Source: Apostichopus japonicus (lineage: Eukaryota > Echinodermata > Holothuroidea > Aspidochirotida > Stichopodidae). From it: DNA of 64,000 nt. Every line of letters begins with the position of its first letter. The first letter of the stretch is position 1. Positions 26,501 to 38,500 of this stretch are shown here, piece after piece. A program made the position numbers and the translations under genes. Location of the stretch: NCBI RefSeq assembly GCF_037975245.1, contig NC_092583.1, positions 2,785,264 through 2,849,263 of the forward strand, written 5' to 3'. Below the pieces are notes generated by a model that searched no databases, was not told the DNA's origin, and worked only from the letters and a program-made list of their open reading frames with translations.

Positions 26501-29500
26501 CTTTGCGTTGTTGTCATAGCAACGCATTTGTTATTGACAGTCGTATGCAGAGATAAAATGCCAATGTAATCAACTTTTAATCAAAAATATAAATTCCAAA
26601 TTTTCATAGAAGGATTGCATTTTAACAACCCGTTGTGTGTAGGGCTTAAAGTGTTTAATGCATATTGACTGACTTTGTTATATTATGGAAAAGACCTTGT
26701 CAGAAAAGTCATGCATATTCCTGGAAAGAAAAACACTATCCAATGTTATTGTACTTCTTTTCATATTATGTATTTACTTTGTATTTGGCCTTCAAAGTAA
26801 TCACTAGTTTAATAAGAAATGTCATGGGAAAATAAAAATACATGTGACACTTTGAAGTGAATTCTGACAAATCTTAAAAAACATGTCACAAAATAAAGAG
26901 TATGAGAATTTTTTTTAACCGTGGATGAGATGACTGGGCATTTTATAGTGCATCAAAGAAAATTTAAATATGGAATGGAAAAAAATTATGAAATATTACT
27001 ATTGACAGGGTGCGTACAGTCTTGCGTTTAGCGTAGAATAACAGGGGATGCATAATAAACACAAGTAGAGTAAGAAATATTATTTGTAGAGATCCAACAC
27101 TAGTATAATGTATTCTGAATAGATTGATAACAGTACAGTACTGTTTAAAAAAGTAAAATGCGAAGTAATGAGGTAAAGTACAGTATAAGAGTAAAATGTA
27201 AAGCAAGTATACCATGAAGAGGAAGCTGGAGTAACTCTGTGGAGTAAGCTTCCCTGCATCAATTTATATTCTCCAGCAAACAAAGCTTAAGATAAATCCC
27301 TAACCACACAAAACAGCCAACAAAAGAAGCACCAGTGGGAAAAAGCTAAAGTAGTGATTCTCGCCAGCTGAACCTGATGAACGCTACCCCTAAAGGCCCG
27401 GTCACACTATACCGATTTTTTATCGGAATACTATCCGATTTTCCCGGAGGAATCGAAACAGCCAGTTTTTCGTTCGGGTCTTCTAGCCACATTGATAAAG
27501 GACCTGTTTTGCAATCTGTTGAGCCATTTCGATGTGGAATAGCCCCCTCCTAACTTTTGCTATTGACTCTGTTTCCTTTTATCGGATAGCTATCCGATTT
27601 CTCTTCCGATTTTTATCGTTTTCGATGTGACGTCACTTCAGAATGTAGTCCGTTCCAGAACCCCTCAGATTTGGAGTAGGTATTCGAATATTCCACTGCA
27701 TTCATTACATTCACTACCACAAACCTCACTCTTCGGCCCAAAATCGGACCGTATTCCGATAACATATCGCTGTAGTGTGACCGGGCCTTAAGACCAGATA
27801 AACAGGACATACATACCCTATTGTGTTGATAGTTTATGTCAGCTAAATGATGATGACCAGGAGAATAAAAGAGTGGTCTGAATCTATATGATAGTAGGAT
27901 GGATCACAAACTGACTCGGACATTTGATACAAAAGTTTACAGAGAGACTACATACAGTCTTTGGCTACAAAGAAAATTCAGATTCAAACAGCAAATATAC
28001 TTTACTGAAATCAGGAAGACCAGTTCTGTATTTTAACAGTTGAGATTAGCGCTTTTTTTGTGTCTTTGATCTTACACGACGAACGTTATTTCTATCTCAG
28101 AGCTTATTCAAACATGGTGTTTATGAATCTTCTGAATACATTTTATTTTAATCTACCTGTATTCTGTGCTTGTATTTTGTTCCTTGTATTTTCTGTTACT
28201 TGTCATTTAGCCTCTGAAGAAGATCCTGCTAGGATCGAAATGTCAGGCCCAACTTACTTTTACACATTCTCTCCCACATGCTCTTTAGCGGATAAGCAGT
28301 TTGCTAACAGTTTTTGTTTTATTTGGATTTACATTTTATTATGCTACAAAAGATTTACAATCTGTCTTTCAGCCTGTTTACTGTTCTTTTCAGTTTTCAC
28401 AAGAAATATTTAAAATTTCTTAGACTGCTTTTTTTTTAAAACACAGATTTGATTATAAACCTCTCTTCCCCACATGCTTTCATATGCTTTGACATGCTCT
28501 CTTCCCCCACATGCTTTGACATGCTCTCTTCCCCACATGCTTGCATATGCTTTCACATGCGCTGCTTTCATATGCTTTCACATGCTCTCTTTCCATATGC
28601 TTTCACATGCTCTTCCCATATGCTTTCATATGCTTTCACATGCTCTCATCCCATATGCTTTCATGCTTTCATATTTAATCAAATTTTGAATTCCATCCAT
28701 TTCCTTCCATCTATCAGATTTTAGATGAAGTGAGTGATTGGTTGTATGACGTTCAGTTGGCTCTTGTAAGTATAAATGTTTAATTTAAATGACAAAATCT
28801 GTTCAACAATTTTAATTAACTATTTTAACTAACTACTTTAACTAACTATTTTAACTAACTGTTTTAACTAACTATATTAACTAACTATTTTAACTAACTA
28901 TTTTAACTAACTATTTTAACTAACTATTTATCTAACTATTTTACTAACTATTTTAACTAACTATTTTAACTAACTATTTAACTAACTATTTTAACTAACT
29001 ATTTTAACTAACTATTTTAACTAACTATTTTAACCATTTTACTATTTTTTTTAACATTTTTTTTTTAACATCTCTTCTACAATGTATGTCAAATTGGTAA
29101 TTTTTGGTATTATTTTGCTACATTTTGTCCGACAACCAAATCTGCTGTTCCAGCAACCGAGAAGTCAGACCTCTTCGTCCAAGGAACAACCAGAGAAAAT
29201 CCAGAAAACGTTTGCCTTGCTACGAAGATAAATATTGGTTCAGAATGCACTCCATCATTTCAACCTTTTAAAATCTCGCTTGCTATCAAGTGATTCTGTT
29301 TCTGGTTTTAAACAAAACAGTCAAACACACTAATAAGAATTCACCATTTATGGTGTCCAGATTTTCCAATCAAGGTCAGATATGAAAACATTCAATGGAA
29401 ATTAAATTTCACTTTTTCAATTTCCTTACATTTTGTCTTTTTTCTTTTTAACTCTCTTTCAAATTTTGAAGGAAAAACTATTATCAACCAAGGAGGAAGA

Positions 29501-29545
29501 CAAGGCTTACACCATACAGGAAATGGAGGCAGAAAAACAGGCATA
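20589..29545 (+). CDS. FAM186-like gene, exons 1-6: N-terminal helical block (residues 1-160)
   Basis: Exon 1 gives MYKSTKFKTP...PARVLQVFTDLM...GRVQDDIIKELQSIHERVQL. Exons 2-5 are tiny (48-69 nt), phase 0 on both sides, and encode ALRHFGMSTK, a Glu/Arg-rich MAEEEMRRRRPPGFQARARR segment, NILDTIHEILQICARRES and ILDEVSDWLYDVQLAL. Exon 6 adds EKLLSTKEEDKAY and ends CAG GCA TA|GTATGA, so reading through its donor meets an immediate in-frame TAG. In FAM186A/B the same order is found: a helix with an RVQ/RARxDI-type motif, then a short helix with a WL dipeptide. That likeness is recalled and not aligned here. Confidence 0.8.
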
Positions 29546-32500
29546 GTATGACCAAACTTAATTTCCTCTTCATCTCGGTTTGTTTTCATTAACTTTGAAG
29601 GTTTTTGTGTGTCCAGTGTTGGATATTTAACTAGATTGCACTACAGGAAAGAAATACTGTTTAATCGTCGCCATAGCAACGTGACAGTGCGTTTTACTGT
29701 CGACATTGGGGCCTTTTGTTTCTAAACTTGAGGTTCCTTCATTTCTATGGTTACTTATCTTTAATTATTGGAAGAATTATCTGATTTGCTACTAATGAAA
29801 TCATCTTTTAAAATTTGGCTATGCATCAAAGGTAACACTGTTTGGTGATTCTTGAAGCTTGTTTTTATTTACATTTTGGAGATCTTTTCATAACTGCAGT
29901 ATACATTTAGTTAATCGTCCAGTGGACTACGGGCAAATTTTTAAGTCCACCAGTTGTCAGAGATGACCAAATCTCTGCTTGAACAACCAAAATCAGCTTT
30001 GGAGGTGGTCAGGCAGAGACTTACTTTGTTTACATCAAAATGATAAATCTGTATCACCCTGAATCCCTTTGCAGACTATAATGAAATCAAATAAAAATCA
30101 TGGTAAGCCTATGAGTCTCCCTATAAGGAGAGGTTTACTGGCCCAAGGCTGGTGTTCTATTCCCCCAAAACCAACACATCTCTCTCCTACAGTGCTGGTA
30201 TTTTTCATTCTTTGTTATTTTGGAACATGTTTATTTTGGACAACCAAAATTGCTCTTGGGACAACCACAAGGTAAGACCTGATGGTTCCTTGGACAACCG
30301 GAGAAACATCCGTAGAAATTTGCCTGGACTGGGGTAGGGTCGTGTGTATGTATGTTTACGTATGTATGTATTTAATTTAGATCCTCCTGCAAGCAGGAAC
30401 TCGCAAAGAAGCCATCATTGGCTTATCAAAGCTGCAAGCTGACCGAAGTCAGTCTCTGAGATTCATATTTAACGTCCATGATTCTCTGCACCTGGACGAC
30501 ATACATTAATCTTGGAGTGACTCTGCGTTAACCACTGAACTAACACTCCACAATATATATATTGGATATTTTAATACAATATTTTAGTACATATTTTAAT
30601 ACAATTATTTTAATACTAATTTTAATACAATTATTTTAATACAATATTGAGACCTCTGAGGAAGTTCAAAGTGACAAGACCAAATTACAGGTCATCAGTA
30701 GTACACCCAAATATGCTAGAAAGTCGAATAATGGTCACTGAGGCTCACACTTCAACATACATTTTAATGCCACCATCATAAATATAGCATTTTTGCTTGA
30801 CCGAGACGTTTAAATGTCTAACGGAACCCTGTTTGATAGACTTAGTATGGTACAGAATGCTAATCCCTTTAGTGTAATATGTCATAGTGTCCTTATCAAG
30901 AAAGTCTAATTCTGTTAAATATCTATTACAACTCATTTCTACAGATCTAGTTGTGGGCAGTCTCCTTTTCTTTGTACTGCCAGTAAGCTGTGGAACCCTC
31001 TTTCCAAGGAGCTTCAGAGCATTACTGGTGCTGATGCATTTAAAACAGGAGTCAAAACACCATTTTTAGACTGACTGATAGCCTGCCAAGAGTCTGATGG
31101 TTTTATATATGCTTATATCTTTACAGTTTAGTCTATAACGATGGGAAAAGGTTTTACAAGAAACTCAATGAGAAATTCAAAAAGGTTGCTAAGGATATTT
31201 TTGAAACAATGAGTGGAATGTCTCAGCCGCAGGAAGGGGAGCAGTACCAGTGAGTGATGTAATAGTTACTATGGCAACATTCATTTTGATTTGCATCTGT
31301 TCTGATCTTTGTTCCACAAAAGTTTTACAAGACAGCTTCAATTACAGTCAGTTAAATCTACTGATATCATTTATTTACTTGATCACTTTTTTTTTCAAGA
31401 ACTGCAAAATCTACTATATTTTGCCTTTTTTTAACTTTCTATAAAATCAATAACTGTTCAAATGAAACAAAATACTTTAAAAAGTACGCCTGTTGAAAGG
31501 ACGGTCTAAAAGAAACTTGATTATTGTCTGGACAATGAGAAGATATTCTAAGCGTCCTAGCGAAAAAAGGCATGCAGATCCTATGTATCGTTTTTGAAAT
31601 AACATCATTTGAAGAAAATCACAGTAAGTGATATGATGAGATGTCCTAAGTGATTTGAGATGTCCAAAGTGATATGAGATGTCCTAAGGGATGTGAGATG
31701 TAAGTGATATGAGATGTCCTAAGTGATATGAGATGTCCTTAGTGATATGAGATGTCATAAGTGATGTGAGATGTCCTAAGTGATGTGAGATGTTATAAGT
31801 GATGTGAGACGTCCTAAGTGATGTGAGATGTCCTAAGCAAGGTGAGATGTCCTAAGTGATGTGAGATGTCATAAGGGATGTGAGATGTCCTAAGTGATGT
31901 GAGATGTCCTAAGTGATGTGAGATGCATAAGAAATGTGAGATGTTATAAGTGATGTGAGATGTCCTAAGTGATGTGAGATGTCCTAAGTGATATGAGATG
32001 TCCTAAGTGTTGTGAGATGTCCTAAGTGATGTGATATGTCCTAAGGGATGTGAGATGTCCTAAGTGATGTGAGATGTCCTAAGTGATTTGAGATGTCCTA
32101 AGTGATGTGAGATGTCCTAAGTGATGTCAGATGTTATAAGTGATGTGAGACGTCCTAAGTGATGTGAGATGTCCTAAGTGATGTGAGATGTCATAAGGGA
32201 TGTGATGAGATGTCCTAAGTGATGTGAGATGTCCTAAGTGATGTGAGATGTCCTAAGGGATGTGAGATGTGCTAAGGGATGTGAGATGTCCTAAGTGATG
32301 TGAGATGTCCTAAGTGATGTGAGATGTCCTAAGTGATGTGAGATGTCATAAGTAATGTGAGATGTCATAAGTGATGTGAGATGTCATAAGTGATGTGAGA
32401 TGTCCTAAGTGATGTGAGATGTCATAAGTGATATGAGATATCCTAAGGGATATGAGATGTCATAAGTGATGTAAGATGTTATATTTGATATGAGATGTCC

Positions 32501-35500
32501 TAAGTGATATGAGATGTCCTACGGGATGTGAGATGTCCTAAGTGATATGAGATGTCCTAAAGGATGTGAGATGTCCTCAGTGATGTGAGATGTCCTAAGT
32601 GATGTGACATGTCCTAAGTGATGTGAGATGGCATAAGTGATGTGAGATGTCCTAAGTGATGTGAGATGTTATAAGTGATGTGAGATGTCATAAGGGATGT
32701 GAGATGTCCTAAGTGATGTGACATGTCCTAAGTGATATGAGATGGCATAAGTGATGTGAGATGTCCTAAGTGATGTGAGATGTCATAAGTGATGTGAGAT
32801 GTTATATGTGATGTGAGATGTCATAAGTGATGTGAGATGTCCTAAGTGATGTGAGATGTCCTAAGAGATGTGAGATGTCCTAAGTGTTGTGAAATGTCCT
32901 AAGAGATGTGATATGTCCTAAGTGATGTGAGATGTCCTAAGTGATGTGAGATGTCATAAGTGATAAGTAATAAAAAGCTATAATCTTCTTGTTGATTTAT
33001 TGTGGAAATATGATAACATTTAGAATGTTTGCTCTGTTCATTAGAATTTAATTTAATTATCAGTCAAGGTAGAATGCGCATAAGCTTTCCCAAAATATTT
33101 ATGTCTCCCATTTGGAACGTCCCTTTAAATGGGTTTTTGAATATGTTCGAATATATAATAAACAAGCTATGTCATCAGTGGATGCATAAGGAAACTGTTA
33201 CTATTTATAATTTCTTTCCATAGAGAGTATTCAGAGGATTCGACAGGGAACAAGGGTAAAGTGCTGGACATCGCAAGCAACAGACTCAAAGCATTGAGCG
33301 CTAAATTGCAGAACAATAGAAAAGCTATTCAAGGTCATTATTATCTGAATCTATTCCGTGAATGGTTTAGCAGACAAATGTTCATGTAGCAGTTTTGAAG
33401 TAGTGCATGATTTGCTATTATTGATTATTATGGGTCCTCTTTCTATACATGTTTTCGCACTTGTATTGTAATTTTTTTTTTTCGCATTTCTGGATAAATT
33501 GTTGCCCGTAATTTATATAACGCGTCTTTGGTGAAAGGTTGCATACGACTGGGAATTAATCTTTTCCATGTATGAAGGCAGTGTTGGCGTGGAGTTTCAA
33601 TTGGTATATTGATTTGAAAATATATACTATCGAATTTAAGTATTCAGTGTGATTGTAGGTAATACAAAATAACGATACAAACACCAATCGAATCATAATC
33701 ATTATAATATTTCATTCATAATGTCTCCCGGGTGTTGGTACATGCTTCTTTGTATTTGTTGTTGTTTGCTTGCTTTATTGTGTGTGTTGTTGTTGTTTTT
33801 TTGTTGAGAAAATAACAGCACTAACTTATCCGTCAGTGTACACACCTGTTGGACTTAGACCCTATCTATTCATACAGGAGATCACCATTCACCCACCCCT
33901 TTTTCCCCCTCCCCTCCCCTCCCCTCATCTTCTTGAATGTTCTATGTGACGATCTTATTTAATTCCAAAGGCTCTGACATAACTGCTTCTATTTCACCTC
34001 TCAAAAGTTGTACACAAAAATTCTTTGAAATTCTGTTTGACATGTCCTCAATGTAGTCTTTCGCAGACCGTTTTATCCTTTACTAAAAATTGCTGTTCAT
34101 TTTTCTAATATTATTATTTGCATATTTTGTCTGTTTCATCATTCAGGCAAAAATCTATTGGCTGAAGCGGAAAACTGGAGAGTAGCATCAATAGAGGTCA
34201 AGAAAGGCTTGGAGGACGCGCTGAGGACATGTAGGACAAACAACGATAGGATAAGTAAGAAGCGCATAGGATATATGATGAGTAATGATAGGATAAGTAA
34301 GAAGCGCTGAGGACATATAGGACGAACAACGATAGGATAAGTAAGACGCGCTCAGGACATGTAGGACGAACAACGATAGGATAAGTAAGATGCGCTTAGG
34401 ACATGTAGGACGAAAAACGATAGGATAAGTAAGAGCGCTCAGGACATGTAGGACGAACAACGATAGGAAAAGTAAGATTCTATATTTTTTTCTGACAACC
34501 GTTTTTTCTGTTCGGACGACCATCATCAGAAATAAGAAAAATCCTTAACAAAATTTCCTGAGGATTTTTAACTCTTTACAAGAGGTCTGTAACATTATTT
34601 ATCAAATTTATTGTGATTTTCATTTCAATTTTGACTTTCCTTCAGTTAATGTCATTTCTTTAGATTGTAATCAAAAATCATCTATAGTTTTTTTACTCAT
34701 ATCTCACCATCAATGTCTCTTGTTTTTTTTACACAAAGCCATGAAAAGCGCTCTCAAACAATTCAACTTCATGAACCTTGCGATGGAGAGAAGAATCAGT
34801 GAAAATGCTGACTTATACGAAGAGATTCTAGAGCATGAGGTGAGTGGCTCAGACTTTGTGTTTTACTTATCCCTCCCTTCCTCCCCCACCTCTCCCCCCT
34901 CCCCCCCCCAACTCACCCTTGGATTTTCATCAAACAATTTAATCACTTGACTTCTATGATAAGGCTTTATCTGGATTGTCATTTATTTCAAAAGATAGTT
35001 CTTAGAAAGGAGTTTTAATTTGATGATTAGAAAATATTGATAACTTTCATGTATCAAACAGGGCAGAAAAACCTTGTTTATTAAACTGCTTACTTTATAT
35101 TTAGTTTGCCTTTGACAAAGAGTCTGCCAGCATCGAAGGATCAGGGACCTCTAAATCTTTGTAGAATTTGTTATCAACTTGTATTATTCCGACAAAAGTT
35201 TTTTTTTTTATAATTTTTTTTATTAATTAGTCTTTCTCTCTTTAATTAATAATAACAGGTTAAAATCAATCACCTTGAGAAACTGAATGAGAGGATGGAC
35301 GAGGAATCCAAGAAGAAGTCTAGTCGCGTCACTGGACTAGAGAAACACGTGGAGAAGGTCAATGCTAAACTTGTGAGTATTTCCAGAATCTAGCTCAACA
35401 ACCAGCTCTAACAGTCACAAATCAATTATTTGTAGATGTTAAAGGCATTGAAGACTTGCCCCAAACCGCTTGCGGCACTCTGAAAAAGTTAACTTTCCGT

Positions 35501-38500
35501 TGCTTGCAAGTGAAGAATCTGCTTGTAGCTACAAAATGCAGGCATTAATGAAACGTGATGCCTTGTTATCTTTAGCTGGACCTGAGATGTCCATCGCTGT
35601 ATCGTTTGTACACTGTGCTGTGGGTATTGACCGCAGCTGTATGTACTGACTGTACACTAGTGTCTAACACTTCTGTTACACCTCATTCGAAACTAGGTCA
35701 GATTACCGGCATGAGACGTTTCTATATGCGCGAGTATTCACTCCCTTTAAATCAAGGAAACAGGACGAAAGATTCCATCAAATTTCCTTTTGACGTCCAC
35801 TGATCCTCATACTGTGCTGTGGCCGAGTAGATAAAGCCAGTGGCATCTGAAGCAATGAGGTTTAGCAATCGGGGCTTCAATCCAAATTGGATCATAAAAA
35901 ATTAATAAAAATTGGGAGATATATAATTTGTGAGGAGATGTGATATATTTTATTTAATAGTATATATCTTTTCATATCTTATATCTAAACATCGCATTGT
36001 TGTTTCTCATTTTATGTGTATATAGTAATTTAAAAGATTAAAAACAAGATTATTTGATTTAGATAAATAAAACATGGCTGTAGAAAAAAAAAAATTTTTA
36101 AATATTTTTAAAAATGTAATATTATTTTTTTTTAATAGAATGAGATGAAAAACAAACAAAAACAGATGAAAACAGAGATGGAGAAGGTAAAGAATGCTAA
36201 GGTCACCCAGGCTGCTCAGGCAGAGATTGACAAAGCCCTTGCGACTGTTAATGCTCAGATGGAGGATGTGAAGGGTAACTCCCAAAATTATTTCTTGTTT
36301 GTTTGTTTGTTTGTTTCTATTTTGTTTACTTTGATTTTATGTAACACAGCACCATCTGGACCTACTGTACTTGGACGATGACGTATAAAAAATATGTTGG
36401 CTAAATCTTCAACTGAGGTGACTACACCCCAACAATAAACATCAAACTTTCCAAGGATATGAATTAATTTGCATGACTGGTGTCCAAGGTCATCGACGTT
36501 TGGCCATAATGGCAATAATGGCAAAGTGCAGCCCTCATGTTGCCCTTGGGCAAATTTCATGCAGCTCTCAAGGTGTTCAAAACCCTATTAATGTGGCCCA
36601 CGGAAACCGATAGTAATGAAAATATCATGAAGTCTGTGTACTTAGGGAACTGAGTTTGTATATAGAATAGGCCTAGCCAGAGCCTTCTTGTCATAGGATA
36701 TAATTTAATATGAAAATTTTCACATTTCACAAAGTCGGCAGATCATTAAAGTGTTGTGGCTTGAAGATGGGTACAAACTTTCACTGTGGCCTGTCAAATC
36801 AATTGTGTGTCCAAGCCTGCCCTCAAGTATACTAGAAAGACCACAATATACAGTGACCTAGTAAACACAAATTATTGAATTCTCTTAAACTGTCACTCAA
36901 GTGGATTTTGTTTTTGTTACAAAAACATTAATGTTCTTTGTTTGGCCACGTTCTAGGAGGGTGAACCCATTGGGCTAAATGAAAGTATTCTCATTTTTAG
37001 TATGGTGCCTATATTAATACATGACGGTGTGTTATATCATGGTAGGCAGTTTAGCCTAACCAACCAAGAAGAGAAGGCGAATACATACTAAATAGTGACG
37101 TACTACATACTCGGTACTCTCATTCGTATACCCTAAATACATCCTTTCTCTCATGGAAATTGCATTTCCTTTTTGGCTATATCCTTATATTTTTGCTTAA
37201 CTGTGATCATGAAGTGGAATATATTATGCAATCATACATATTCATGATGTAAATTACCATATGCTGCAGTCATTATGTATTATATTGATATATGCCCCCT
37301 TCACTGGACTGCATGTGCTATTATTTTAACTGAAAAACAATTTTTATTTTCTTTTAGCCCAAATATTTTGATGTTTTTAAGTGATTTTAAATGTCCTACA
37401 GCCAAAGCTGAACAAGACATCAAACTGTTGAATGAGAAGATTGAAACCCAAGAGAAAGAATTTCAGGAGAAGGTTGCTTCTTTAGAGGCTGAAGTGGAAG
37501 ACTGCCAGGTAAATTGTTGTCATAGCAACTGCATTGTTTAACTGTAGCATTCATTTAGAATAATCAAAATATGAATTGGTAGGATGAACATTAAGACCAG
37601 CAGTTGCAATTTTTTAATATGATTTCTTTTCCTGTCCCTTTAAAGATCTGCGTTATCAACTCTAGGAAATTTCTGAGATTACGTAATCGACCGGCCACGG
37701 TCGTGAATCCACCTCAGGCTCTAAGATTAGCCTGCATAGCTTCATAAAACCATTATAGGCTCTTAGTGTAAACACTGTGTGGAAATATGTTCATGTCTAC
37801 AGTGTAGTTAATCATACAGCGTTTCACACAAAGACCCTCATTCAAGAAAAGATATGTGGCAGTCATTGCAGACTACTTGGTAAAAAGAGGTCATTTTTAC
37901 AACCAATGCAGGTCGATTACATAATTTCAAGAAACTTTTCCATGATAGCATGCTATAGTTGGGGTCTATACAGCAGACCTTTAAGTCATCCTATGGTAGA
38001 GCACACTAAATCACAAGTTAATTTAGCCTTAGGCTGCTCCTCGTTTGCATCTTCCGTTGATTAGCTTTTGACGTTATATCTAACGACCCGGATGAGACCT
38101 TTACTGAAGCAAATTAAAGGTGTAAGTAATTATTGTGCAAATTCAAGGGTGAAAGGATAATTATCTGAAAGGATGATTATCTGAAAGGATGTTCATTCAT
38201 ACTTAGTAAAGATTCCTAAATCCTATTGGTCCATTCAGGTCAGCTGACCGTGGTTAATCCTGTGAGTAACGCACGGTAAAATTACGGGGCATCACTTTAA
38301 TAAATCTTTGGTTATATGTAACCAAAAATGTTTTGTTTTATGATTTTTCCCCCACACAAATGGTAGTGTATGAATGAACGGGGTTAATCAACGGTCTAGC
38401 GTGCGTTACTCACATGATTAATGCACTCCGGGTGTTAATGCTATCGCTGGCTGCACTCGGGCTCCGCCCTCATGCATCGCTTGCATTATCCCCCGATTGT

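Noticed and set aside
31630-32965. Possible CRISPR array
   Set aside because: Units are contiguous with no spacers, and the context is a eukaryotic intron.
34188-34526. 112-codon minus frame with repeated ILLILSLFVLHVLSA-like blocks resembling membrane helices
   Set aside because: Antisense of the exon-9-derived minisatellite; hydrophobicity follows from reverse-complementing an Arg/Asp-rich repeat.
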